Source: Patiriisocius marinistellae
Lineage (GTDB): Bacteria > Bacteroidota > Bacteroidia > Flavobacteriales > Flavobacteriaceae
Direction of reading: 5' to 3'
DNA length: 64,000 nt
NCBI RefSeq assembly: GCF_009014635.1
Contig: NZ_BKCF01000003.1
Location: 62,001-126,000 of the forward strand
The position numbers were made by a program, and so were the translations under genes. Positions 36,647 through 45,134 of the stretch are shown in pieces (positions within the stretch are counted from its first letter, which is position 1; each line of letters begins with the position of its first letter). Under the pieces are notes generated by a model. That model ran no database searches. It was not told the DNA's origin and worked only from the letters and a program-made list of their open reading frames with translations.

Positions 36647-37714
36647 TTATGCCTTTTTCTCTATTTCTTTCATTACATCTACAAGTACTTGTACACTTTC
36701 AATTGATAGTGCATTGTACATAGATGCTCTGTAGCCGCCTACACTTCTATGTCCATTAAGTCCATTTATACCTGCTTCTGTCCATAGTGTGTCAAAATCT
36801 AATTTATGATCCTCATTTACTAATGAAAAAGTAGCATTCATTTTTGAACGATCCTCTTTATTAGCTACAAAGCCTTTAAATAATGGATTTCGGTCAATTT
36901 CATTATACAACAATTCAGCTTTTTTATTGTTATTTTTTTCAATAGTTGCTACGCCGCCTAATTCTTTTAACCATTCTAGAGTTAACATAGATACATATAC
37001 AGGAAAAACAGCGGGTGTATTAAACATACTATCTTTTGAGATATGTACTTTGTAATCCATCATTGAGGGTATTTTCCTAGAAACTTGCCCTAACACTTCC
37101 TCTTTTACTACAACAAGTGTTGTTCCTGCTGGTCCCATATTTTTCTGTGCCCCTGCATAAATTAAATCAAACTTGCTAAAATCTAGCACACGTGAAAAAA
37201 TATCGCTACTCATGTCACAAATTAAGGGACAGTCAGTTTCTGGAAAATTATTGATTTGCGTACCAAAAATTGTATTGTTGCTAGTACAATGCAAATAATC
37301 TAACCCTGAAGGAATTTGGTAATCCTTTGGAATATAATTAAAATTAGCACCCTTAGATGATGCAACTTCAACAACATCACCAAATAGTTTTGCCTCTTTA
37401 ATTGCTTTATCTGACCATGTTCCAGTATTAATATAACCTGCTCTTGTTTCTAAAAAGTTAAAAGCAACCATTAAAAATTCCATACTAGCTCCGCCTTGTA
37501 AAAACAATGCTTGATATCCTTTATTTTGTAATCCTAAGTGCTCTAATGCTAACTCACGTGCACGATCCATAACATTCACAAAATTTTTACTACGATGCGA
37601 AATTTCTATTAGTGATAGATCTAACCCATCAAAATTGAGAACTGCTTCGCTAGCTTTTTGTAATACAGATTGTGGTAATATACAAGGACCTGCGCTAAAA
37701 TTATGTTTTTTCAT
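36647..37714 (-). CDS. serC: 3-phosphoserine aminotransferase
   Basis: Second step of serine synthesis, and possibly also 4-phosphohydroxythreonine formation for pyridoxal phosphate. 355 residues with PLP lysine Lys191 in AGAQKNMGPAG. The N-terminus NFSAGPCILP and the C-terminus NGLNGHRSVGGYRASMYNA are diagnostic. First gene of serC-serA, with a well-formed flavobacterial promoter upstream. Confidence 0.96.
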   Translation of the reverse strand: MKKHNFSAGPCILPQSVLQKASEAVLNFDGLDLSLIEISHRSKNFVNVMDRARELALEHLGLQNKGYQALFLQGGASMEFLMVAFNFLETRAGYINTGTWSDKAIKEAKLFGDVVEVASSKGANFNYIPKDYQIPSGLDYLHCTSNNTIFGTQINNFPETDCPLICDMSSDIFSRVLDFSKFDLIYAGAQKNMGPAGTTLVVVKEEVLGQVSRKIPSMMDYKVHISKDSMFNTPAVFPVYVSMLTLEWLKELGGVATIEKNNNKKAELLYNEIDRNPLFKGFVANKEDRSKMNATFSLVNEDHKLDFDTLWTEAGINGLNGHRSVGGYRASMYNALSIESVQVLVDVMKEIEKKA

Positions 37715-37745
37715 AATGCTGAAGTTTTAAAAATAATTAAGAATA

Positions 37746-37773
37746 CAAAGATTGTAAATTGATGATAAATCAA
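37746..37773 (-). promoter_or_regulatory. serC promoter
   Basis: On the minus strand, TTG at 37773-37771, 17 bases, then AATCTTTG at 37753-37746 (one base off TAnnTTTG). The spacing is ideal. The predicted start is near 37739, about 25 bases before the ATG. Confidence 0.65.
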
Positions 37774-37830
37774 TGTTAATTGTATTGTAAGTTATTAAAG
37801 TATGTTAATTTGTTTTTAACAAATTAACAA

Positions 37831-38844
37831 TTAAAGAGCTATTAAAAAAGAGAGCGTATCTACGCCATCTGCATAATCCCATAGTTGTGGGGTTTGTGCT
37901 TCGCCAAAAGGAATATCTTTCAAAGAAACAACACATTGAATGTTTTCTTTTTCTGAAACGAGCTGCGACCTTAATTTTTCATTAGACGCATAAATTTCGT
38001 AGAATATCACCGAAATAGGAGAGGAGAAGCCATTATCGTTTTTCAATAACATAAACTCATTATCTAACAATTTTATATTACTCATTAGATACACCGCTTT
38101 ATTATAATCATAGTTGTTTGCGTACTTATGATTATTAATAATTTGCTTTTGAACAAACATATTATTAAAAAAGTGATCCCAATTATAATCCTCGGGAACA
38201 TAAATTTTAGAAACATTGCGACAACCCAAACCAAAATATCTAAAAATATCTTCACTTAGTGCTTCCATTTGCTCAGGAGTTTCATCTCCTGTAATGACAG
38301 CAACACTATTTCGGTTTTTACGAATTATGTGTGGATACTTGCTAAAATAATATTCAAAATAAGTTGATGTATTATTGCTTCCGGTAGCGATTACTGCATC
38401 AAAATTTTCTAACTTTTCATCTGTAAAAGTAATGTAATCAACGAACCGAGCTTCGATTTTTAATATTTCCGAAGTCAAAAAAGGTAATAATATTTTATCG
38501 TTTGACGATAATTTTGCTAAAACTCTATTTCCTGATATTAAAACAGATAAAAAATCATGAAATCCAACTAGCGGTATATTTCCTGCCATTATGATGGCAA
38601 TTGATTTAGGAATATTGTCTTGAGGTATTTGATAATTAGAAACCCACTTTTCTAAATTATCTTTTTGTAGTGCTTTGCTCCAGCTTTTTAATGCATGAAG
38701 AATATTTTCTTCAATAAACCAACCATTATTAGCTTTAGTAGTTCTTAAAACTGTTTGGAATTTTTCGTCTAATGGATTTAAAACAATTGTGTTTAAATAG
38801 CTACCCAATTGAGCAAAAGCGTTAATTCTTTCTTGTAATTTCAT
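37831..38844 (-). CDS. acyl-CoA reductase, LuxC family
   Basis: NADPH-dependent reduction of acyl-CoA or acyl thioester to aldehyde. 337 residues from ATG 38844 (MKLQERINAF); the longer frame only adds a short unrelated extension. Family features: IPKSIAIIMAGNIPLVGFHD, ATGSNNTSTYFEYYF, RKNRNSVAVITG and the catalytic-Cys region YFGLGCRNVSKIYVP. No lux genes are near, so bioluminescence is not implied. It is divergent from the ferredoxin gene, with 62 bp between the two starts. Confidence 0.87.
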   Translation of the reverse strand: MKLQERINAFAQLGSYLNTIVLNPLDEKFQTVLRTTKANNGWFIEENILHALKSWSKALQKDNLEKWVSNYQIPQDNIPKSIAIIMAGNIPLVGFHDFLSVLISGNRVLAKLSSNDKILLPFLTSEILKIEARFVDYITFTDEKLENFDAVIATGSNNTSTYFEYYFSKYPHIIRKNRNSVAVITGDETPEQMEALSEDIFRYFGLGCRNVSKIYVPEDYNWDHFFNNMFVQKQIINNHKYANNYDYNKAVYLMSNIKLLDNEFMLLKNDNGFSSPISVIFYEIYASNEKLRSQLVSEKENIQCVVSLKDIPFGEAQTPQLWDYADGVDTLSFLIAL

Positions 38845-38906
38845 ACTTAGTTTGCAGTTACCGTTCTTAGGCATTAAATTTGCGCAAAGTTAGAAAAAGA
38901 AACCCA

Positions 38907-39257
38907 ATGGCAATAATTATTACAGACGAGTGTATCAATTGTGGAGCATGCGAACCAGAGTGTCCTAATACGGCAATTTATGAGGGAGCTGACGACTGGA
39001 GATATGCAGATGGAACAGATTTAGACGGTAATATTGTATTACCTAATGGTAAAGCAGTTGATGCTGGTGAAACTCAAGAACCAATAAGTGATGAAATTTA
39101 TTATATAGTCGCAGATAAGTGTACGGAGTGTAAAGGATTTCATGAAGAGCCTCAATGTGCAGCTGTTTGTCCTGTTGATTGCTGTGTGCCAGATGATGAT
39201 AATGTAGAAACTGAAGAAGAGCTTCTTGGAAAACAAGCTTTCATGCATCACGAATAA
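38907..39257 (+). CDS. dicluster [4Fe-4S] ferredoxin
   Basis: 116 residues from ATG 38907. The first cluster motif, [16 protein letters not shown], is near residue 10. The second set, [20 protein letters not shown], has an enlarged spacing between cysteines, as in Chromatium/Azotobacter-type 2[4Fe-4S] ferredoxins. A mid-protein insertion ([16 protein letters not shown]...) is seen in this Bacteroidota group. Low-potential electron carrier. The partner is unknown, with the divergent LuxC-type reductase as a candidate. Confidence 0.93.
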   Translation: MAIIITDECINCGACEPECPNTAIYEGADDWRYADGTDLDGNIVLPNGKAVDAGETQEPISDEIYYIVADKCTECKGFHEEPQCAAVCPVDCCVPDDDNVETEEELLGKQAFMHHE

Positions 39258-39280
39258 TTACAAAAAAATATATTCAAGTT

Positions 39281-39313
39281 AAAAAAGCATCGTGAAATTT
39301 ACGATGCTTTTTT
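39281..39313. terminator. bidirectional intrinsic terminator
   Basis: AAAAAAGCATCGT / ACGATGCTTTTTT with a 7-base loop. It ends the ferredoxin transcript and, on the minus strand, abuts the stop codon of the sodium symporter. Confidence 0.85.
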
Positions 39314-41040
39314 CATATAATTTTTTTCCAAATTTTTATTAAAACTCCCGCACAAATTATTGATGTAATAGTTAGTGCAATTGCATAAGATAAATTTCCG
39401 TAGATATAGTAACCTGTAGCAAATAAAAAACTATAGGTGCCAATTATTCCTAGTAAAAATCCAAGAATTTTAAAATGAATATTATGAAATTTACTTTCAG
39501 AACCAAAAATTAAAGATTCAAAAGTATTGATTGTTTTATCGTCAGTGGGTTTAGTTATTAATGTAATCACAATCCAACAAAGAGTTGTAACAGTTACGCC
39601 TATAATTAATTGCCAATAACCTTCTAGCTCAAATAATGGTGTCGACAATTTTTTATTTATAAAGAAAAATATTGCTATTACAAACGATATAACCATTGCT
39701 GCAATTTCACTATATGGATTAATGCGATTCCAGAACCAACGAAGAATAAAAAGTAATCCCGTCCCTGCACCAATTTGAAGTAACAAATCAAAAACATCTT
39801 TAGCAGATTTAATATAAAAAGAAAATAATGCAGCACAAAGCATTAATACGACGGTTGAAATTCTACCTACTAAAACCTTTTGTTTTTCTGAAGCAGCTTG
39901 ATTAATAAATCTGCTATAAAAATCATTAACAATATATGAGCTTCCCCAGTTAAGTTGTGTTGAAATAGTACTCATAAATGCAGCAATTAAAGAGGTAAGG
40001 ACAATACCAATTAACCCAGCAGGCAAATATGTCATCATTGCTGCATAAGCTACATCATGACCTTGCATATTAGTTTCTAAATTTGGAAAAGCCGTACTCA
40101 AACTATTTAAATTAGGAAACAATACTAATGATGCTAACCCTACCATAATCCATGGCCATGGTCGTAATGCATAGTGTGCAAAATTGAAGAACAAAGTTGC
40201 CCATGTTGCATTTTTCTCATCTTTTGCTGCTAACATGCGCTGAGCAATATAGCCACCGCCACCAGGCTCAGCACCTGGATACCAAGTACTCCACCATTGT
40301 ACTGCAAAGGGAATAATAAATAATGTTATTAGCATTTCTTTATTAGAGAAATCAGGCAAAATGTTCAATTTTCCAGCAACGTTTTCATGTGTAAGTAATT
40401 CTTGAAGTCCGCCTATTTCAGGTAAATTAATAATATATACAGTTGCCCATACAGACCCAATCATTGCAATAAAAAATTGGATCATATCAGTAATCAAAAC
40501 GCCTTTTAAACCCCCTAAAGAAGAATATATTACAACTATGATTGAAGAATAAAGTAATGTTTCCCACTGGGAAATACCTAAAAGAATATTAGCAATTTTG
40601 GCCCCAGCAAGACATACACCAGCCATTGTGATAATATTAAATATAACACCCAAGTAGATGGCTCTAAACCCTCTTAAAAAACTTGCAGATTTCCCAGAAT
40701 ACCTAAGCTCATAGAATTCTAAATCTGTATTAATGCCTGAACGTCTCCATAATTTTGCGTAGAAAAAAACGGTAAGCATTCCTGTGAGGAGCATTGCCCA
40801 CCAAACCCAATTTCCTGAGACTCCATTTACTCTAACAAGTTCTGTAACAAGACCCGGAGTGTCAGCGGCAAAAGTAGTTGCTACCATCGAAATCCCTAAT
40901 AACCACCAAGGCATATTCCTTCCAGAAAGGAAAAATTCTTTTGTGCTTTTCCCTGCTTTTTTTGAAACAACGATTCCAACAACTAAGAAAATAATAAAAA
41001 AAGTAATAATTAAAACCCAATCGAGCGTTGCTAACTGCAT
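39313..41040 (-). CDS. sodium:solute symporter (SSS family)
   Basis: 575 residues with about 14 membrane helices. The SSS signature appears as GGLKGVLITDMIQFFIAMIG, and sodium-site residues lie in the helices around FMSTISTQLNWGSSY. Solutes in this family range from sugars to proline and pantothenate, and the sequence does not decide. The N-terminus LATLDWVLIITFFIIFLVVG is a periplasm-out first helix. It starts 3 bp after the helix-hairpin-helix gene, so they are cotranscribed. Confidence 0.9.
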   Translation of the reverse strand: MQLATLDWVLIITFFIIFLVVGIVVSKKAGKSTKEFFLSGRNMPWWLLGISMVATTFAADTPGLVTELVRVNGVSGNWVWWAMLLTGMLTVFFYAKLWRRSGINTDLEFYELRYSGKSASFLRGFRAIYLGVIFNIITMAGVCLAGAKIANILLGISQWETLLYSSIIVVIYSSLGGLKGVLITDMIQFFIAMIGSVWATVYIINLPEIGGLQELLTHENVAGKLNILPDFSNKEMLITLFIIPFAVQWWSTWYPGAEPGGGGYIAQRMLAAKDEKNATWATLFFNFAHYALRPWPWIMVGLASLVLFPNLNSLSTAFPNLETNMQGHDVAYAAMMTYLPAGLIGIVLTSLIAAFMSTISTQLNWGSSYIVNDFYSRFINQAASEKQKVLVGRISTVVLMLCAALFSFYIKSAKDVFDLLLQIGAGTGLLFILRWFWNRINPYSEIAAMVISFVIAIFFFINKKLSTPLFELEGYWQLIIGVTVTTLCWIVITLITKPTDDKTINTFESLIFGSESKFHNIHFKILGFLLGIIGTYSFLFATGYYIYGNLSYAIALTITSIICAGVLIKIWKKII

Positions 41041-41043
41041 ATT

Positions 41044-41637
41044 CTAAGAGTGTATTGCTTTTAACGCTTTTGCTTGACCTATCCAATCGTCACGTTCAAT
41101 ACGACCTGGGAAAAAATCTATAAGTGTTGTTATTAGGCGAATATCGTTAATTTGTAAACGACTAATTTGATCAAAATTATATATTCCAATTTCATTTAAT
41201 TTTTCCTCTATGTATGGACCAATACCATTTATCTCTGTAAGACGATTTTTATTAGAAGGATGACCATACCCAAAACTTTCAAAATTTAATTGTGGTTTTC
41301 CGGGAGTATAATTTACGTATTCGCTTCTTGTTTTTTCTGCAATCGTTTCTTTAGTTTGTGAAGCTACACTAGTTACATGTTCTCTTTGTTCATTTTTAAC
41401 TACTTCAATAATTTTTGGCTTAATTTCAGTAAAAATGGTTTCAATATCGGCAACAGGTTTTTGAGTAAGTTTCAAGCTATTCACTTCGTTCTTTAATTTT
41501 GAAATTAGCTTACTTTTTTCTCTTACCGTTAACTTTAAACCAGCTAAATAACCAATCAAAAAAGCACTAAACATAAGTACTAATAAACTTATGAAAGTAG
41601 GGGTTGAGAGGAGATCTAAAAATTGATTTAATTCCAT
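41044..41637 (-). CDS. membrane-anchored helix-hairpin-helix protein
   Basis: 197 residues. An N-terminal membrane helix (FISLLVLMFSAFLIGYLAGL), a Lys/Glu-rich coiled region, then a C-terminal helix-hairpin-helix DNA-binding-like domain (RLTEINGIGPYIEEKLNEIG, DWIGQAKAL) similar to the 5' nuclease-like domain often found in membrane proteins of this type. It lies between an OmpA gene and a sodium symporter with gaps of 3 bp. DNA binding is unproven, and the domain may serve protein contacts. Confidence 0.82.
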   Translation of the reverse strand: MELNQFLDLLSTPTFISLLVLMFSAFLIGYLAGLKLTVREKSKLISKLKNEVNSLKLTQKPVADIETIFTEIKPKIIEVVKNEQREHVTSVASQTKETIAEKTRSEYVNYTPGKPQLNFESFGYGHPSNKNRLTEINGIGPYIEEKLNEIGIYNFDQISRLQINDIRLITTLIDFFPGRIERDDWIGQAKALKAIHS

Positions 41638-41640
41638 GAT

Positions 41641-42657
41641 TTATTGAAATTTTATTTCAATACGTTTATTTAATCTACGGCCGTTAGAAGTATTGTTACT
41701 TCTAATGGGTTGTAATTCACCTTTAGAAATTGCCGTAATATTTCCAATTTTCACACCTGTACTTCCTGCAAGATACCAGCGAACTTCTCTAGCATAAATT
41801 AATCCCATTCTATAATTTTCTGTCGCATTATCATCATTGTCGGTATGTCCAACCACAGAAATTTTCAAATTGGGGTTTTCTAAAACTCTTTGACGTATTT
41901 CTCCCGCTAAAGATTCTAATTTTTCATCAATTAAAACACCATTTTCTGAATAATTAGGATAAATGATAATAGATTCGGGAACGGTTACTATAGCATTTTC
42001 TTTAATTTTTTTAATCTCATTTGCCATTCTTTCTTCATCAAGTGTTGTAAAGGTAATGGCAATTGCATTTTTGAATGTATTGTTTTTATCAAACTCGAGA
42101 CTTTTGATAATAGACTTTACTACAATTTTTTCTGCAGGAACACCTACTGTTACTAATATTTTTTTTAATTTCTGTCCTCGTTGTATTCCTAAATTTGGAT
42201 TTTCAATATCTTCATTAGCACTGTAACGAGAATTTATGTGAACTTCTTTATTAGGATGTTTTTCTAAATAGTTTTTTATTTTTAATTTAAAATCAGCGAT
42301 ACTATCAGCTATAAAAACATTTTTTTTATTCATTATAATTGATATCCCTTCATCAAAAGAAAAAATAATATCATTATTATCGTCAACGGCTCTCAATCCT
42401 GTGGCATTAGTTTCAATATGATTTACAGATGCAATAGTATCTTCGGAAATTTGAACATTAGTAGTATTCGCAATTTCATTTTCAATAATAGGTTTTTTAT
42501 CTGTCTCAGTATTATGAAGAAGTTCTGTTTCCGAAGTAATATTATTTGTGTCACCTGAAGATGCTATTGCGCTAGGTGTCATAATCCAAGAATATACCCA
42601 CAGAGCAAAAAATGCCCAAACTAAAAAAATTGAAAATGCTATTAAAAAATTTTTCAT
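41641..42657 (-). CDS. OmpA-family peptidoglycan-associated protein
   Basis: 338 residues. An N-terminal signal anchor (FLIAFSIFLVWAFFALWVYS) is followed by a partly degenerate OmpA-like repeat (about 95-200; NPNLGIQRGQKLKKILVTVG) and a canonical OmpA C-terminal domain (about 230-338; LKISVVGHTDNDDNATENYR, SNNTSNGRRLNKRIEIKF) that binds diaminopimelate. Two OmpA-type modules in one protein are notable. First gene of the three-gene unit with the helix-hairpin-helix and symporter genes. Confidence 0.85.
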   Translation of the reverse strand: MKNFLIAFSIFLVWAFFALWVYSWIMTPSAIASSGDTNNITSETELLHNTETDKKPIIENEIANTTNVQISEDTIASVNHIETNATGLRAVDDNNDIIFSFDEGISIIMNKKNVFIADSIADFKLKIKNYLEKHPNKEVHINSRYSANEDIENPNLGIQRGQKLKKILVTVGVPAEKIVVKSIIKSLEFDKNNTFKNAIAITFTTLDEERMANEIKKIKENAIVTVPESIIIYPNYSENGVLIDEKLESLAGEIRQRVLENPNLKISVVGHTDNDDNATENYRMGLIYAREVRWYLAGSTGVKIGNITAISKGELQPIRSNNTSNGRRLNKRIEIKFQ

Positions 42658-42778
42658 GAATTTTTTTGCCCCCCAGCAAAATTCAAAGTAAGATTAAATA
42701 ACAAACATAATAAAATACAATGTTATTTTTAAGAAAAAATTATGAAGTTTTACATCTAGATGTTAATAATAAAATTAT

Positions 42779-42786
42779 TAAGTTTG
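42779..42786 (+). promoter_or_regulatory. -7 box of the his operon
   Basis: TAAGTTTG is a perfect TAnnTTTG box 10 bases before the leader-peptide ATG. No clear TTG stands at -33. The leader RNA would start only a few bases before the leader ORF. Confidence 0.6.
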
Positions 42787-42796
42787 TATTTTAATT

Positions 42797-42853
42797 ATGA
42801 AAACATATAACATACATCATCATCATATTAATAACCACGCTCCTGCGAGGTAG
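42797..42853 (+). CDS. hisL: histidine operon leader peptide
   Basis: The 18-residue MKTYNIHHHHINNHAPAR has four consecutive His codons plus a fifth. Together with the terminator hairpin that follows, this is the classical layout for ribosome-stalling attenuation: slow translation of the His codons when charged tRNA-His is scarce favours read-through into hisG. Confidence 0.88.
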   Translation: MKTYNIHHHHINNHAPAR

Positions 42854-42918
42854 ATATGATATTGTGTAAAACCAACTATATATTCTAACCCGTTTGAGCA
42901 ATCAAACGGGTTTTTTTA
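42849..42918 (+). promoter_or_regulatory. his attenuator with antiterminator and terminator stems
   Basis: The terminator has stem AACCCGTTTGA (42887-42897), loop GCAA and TCAAACGGGTT (42902-42912), then T6. A competing pairing is visible: GGTAGATAT at the leader stop (42849-42857) can pair, with two single-base bulges, with ATATTCTAACC (42880-42890), which would take away the 5' arm of the terminator. The terminator is clear, and the antiterminator is inferred from complementarity. Confidence 0.75.
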
Positions 42919-42940
42919 TTCTCAAAAAATAAAATTAAGT

Positions 42941-43798
42941 ATGCAAAAATTAAAAATAGCGATTCAAAAATCTGGAAGACTCAATGAGGATTCTCTTAAT
43001 TTACTTAAAGACTGTGGAATTTCAATTGATAATGGAAAAGATCAATTAAAAGCTGATGCACGTAATTTTCCGTTGGAAGTCTTTTATTTACGTAATGGAG
43101 ATATCCCTCAGTATTTAAAGGATGGAGTAGTTGATTGTGCCATAATAGGCGAAAATGTACTGGTTGAAAAAGGACAAGATATAAGTATGAAAGAAAGATT
43201 AGGTTTTTCAACCTGTCGTGTTTCTATAGCTGTTCCAAAAGAATCTGAATATTCAAATAGTGGGGACTTAAACGGTAAGCGTATAGCAACTTCTTATCCT
43301 GAAACTGTTAAAACTTATTTGAAAAAAAATAATATTGAAGCAGACATTCATATTATTAATGGAAGTGTAGAAATCGCTCCTAACATAGGACTTGCTGATG
43401 CTATATGCGATATTGTAAGTAGTGGAAGCACACTTTTTAAAAATAATTTAAAAGAGGTTGAAGTATTAATGAAAAGTGAAGCAGTGCTTGCAGTTTCTCC
43501 TAGTATTACTTCAGAAATCTCTACAATATTAGACAAATTGCAATTTCGAATAGCCTCGGTTTTAAAAGGAAAAAACTCTCGTTATGTTTTGTTGAACGCT
43601 CCTAATGAAAAATTAGAAGAAATTACCCAAATATTACCAGGAATGAAAAGTCCAACAATTCTGCCACTTGCTGAAGAAGGTTGGAGTAGTATACACAGTG
43701 TGGTTGACCAAGATAAATTTTGGGATATAATAGATCAACTTAAAGAAGCTGGCGCACAAGGTATTTTAGTTTGCCCTATTGAAAAAATGGTGCTTTAA
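42941..43798 (+). CDS. hisG: ATP phosphoribosyltransferase, long form
   Basis: First and committed step of histidine synthesis (ATP + PRPP). The 285 residues include the C-terminal ACT-like regulatory domain (ILPLAEEGWSSIHSVVDQDK), so this is the homohexameric long form that is feedback-inhibited by histidine and needs no HisZ. N-terminal catalytic motifs: IAIQKSGRLNEDSLNLLKDC and the PRPP-binding VSSGSTLFKNN. It opens the eight-gene his operon 23 bases after the attenuator. Confidence 0.96.
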   Translation: MQKLKIAIQKSGRLNEDSLNLLKDCGISIDNGKDQLKADARNFPLEVFYLRNGDIPQYLKDGVVDCAIIGENVLVEKGQDISMKERLGFSTCRVSIAVPKESEYSNSGDLNGKRIATSYPETVKTYLKKNNIEADIHIINGSVEIAPNIGLADAICDIVSSGSTLFKNNLKEVEVLMKSEAVLAVSPSITSEISTILDKLQFRIASVLKGKNSRYVLLNAPNEKLEEITQILPGMKSPTILPLAEEGWSSIHSVVDQDKFWDIIDQLKEAGAQGILVCPIEKMVL

Positions 43799-43855
43799 TT
43801 ATACATTTTATGATAATCGCTATTCAATAAAAAGCTTTAAACAGCAGTAAAATTT

Positions 43856-45133
43856 ATGAAAAAAATAAAATTTCCGAAGAAGGAAACTTGGCAGTCTTTA
43901 TTACAACGCCCCACTAAACAAGTAGCAGATATTGAGCAAACTGTTCTAGAAATTTTTAATGAAATAAAGCTTAAAGGTGATCTCGCAGTCAACAAATACA
44001 CAAAACTATTTGACGGTGTTGAATTTGAAAATCTAAAGGTAGTAGAGAAAGACCTTAATAAAGCAAAAATTTCGGAAGAATTAAAACAAGCAATACAGCT
44101 TGCTAAAGGTAATATAGAGCGATTCCATGATGCTCAAAGAACATCAAAAGTAGCAATTGAGACAATGAAAGGTGTTGTTTGTTGGCAAGAAAAAAGACCT
44201 ATTCAAAAAGTAGGTTTGTACATTCCTGGAGGAACGGCTCCGTTATTTTCTACTATTTTAATGCTTGCGATACCTGCAAAATTAGCTGGCTGTAAAGAAA
44301 TAATTTTATGTACGCCGCCAGATAAAAACGGTAATATAAATCCTGCCATTCTTTATACTGCAAAGCTCTGTGGTGTTACAAAGATCTTTAAAATTGGTGG
44401 TATTCAGGCAATTGGAGCTATGACTTTTGGAACTAAAACCATTCCGCAGGTATCAAAAATATTTGGTCCTGGAAATCAATTTGTAACTGTTGCAAAGCAA
44501 ATAGCAACAAAATATGGTGTAGCCATTGATATGCCGGCAGGACCTAGTGAATTATTGGTTTATGCAGACGACACCGCCAAAGCTAGTTTCATTGCGAGCG
44601 ATTTATTGAGTCAGGCAGAACATGGAATAGATAGCCAAGTTATTCTAGTAACGACATCTGAAAAAATGATGATTTCTGTGGAAGCCGAAATTTTAAAACA
44701 ACTAGAAAAATTGCCAAGAAAAGAAATTGCAGCAAAAGCAATTGAAAATTCAAAACTAATTCTTGTAGATACCGAAGACGAAGCGATTGAATTAATTAAC
44801 GAGTATGCACCAGAGCATTATATATTAGTTTCTAAAAATGAAGACTATTTTCTTGATAATATAGCTAATGCTGGTTCAGTTTTCATAGGTAACTATACTC
44901 CAGAAAGTGCTGGGGATTATGCCTCAGGGACAAATCACACATTACCTACAAATGGTTTTGCTAAGCAATATAGTGGTGTTAATCTTGATAGTTTTTTAAA
45001 GAGTATAACATTTCAGAAAATTTCAGAAAAAGGAATTCAAAATATAGGAAAATCAATCGAACTAATGGCAGAGGCAGAAGGACTTCAAGCACACAAAAAT
45101 GCGGTCACTTTACGTTTAAAAAGCTTAGAATAA
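43856..45133 (+). CDS. hisD: histidinol dehydrogenase
   Basis: Last two steps of the pathway: histidinol to histidine via histidinal, using two NAD and zinc. 425 residues with KVGLYIPGGTAPLFST, IFGPGNQFVTVAKQ, MPAGPSELLV, the zinc/catalytic region SQAEHGIDSQ and APEHYILV. The N-terminus carries a TTTCCGAAG word read as Phe-Pro-Lys. hisC starts one base after the stop. Confidence 0.97.
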   Translation: MKKIKFPKKETWQSLLQRPTKQVADIEQTVLEIFNEIKLKGDLAVNKYTKLFDGVEFENLKVVEKDLNKAKISEELKQAIQLAKGNIERFHDAQRTSKVAIETMKGVVCWQEKRPIQKVGLYIPGGTAPLFSTILMLAIPAKLAGCKEIILCTPPDKNGNINPAILYTAKLCGVTKIFKIGGIQAIGAMTFGTKTIPQVSKIFGPGNQFVTVAKQIATKYGVAIDMPAGPSELLVYADDTAKASFIASDLLSQAEHGIDSQVILVTTSEKMMISVEAEILKQLEKLPRKEIAAKAIENSKLILVDTEDEAIELINEYAPEHYILVSKNEDYFLDNIANAGSVFIGNYTPESAGDYASGTNHTLPTNGFAKQYSGVNLDSFLKSITFQKISEKGIQNIGKSIELMAEAEGLQAHKNAVTLRLKSLE

Positions 45134-45134
45134 T

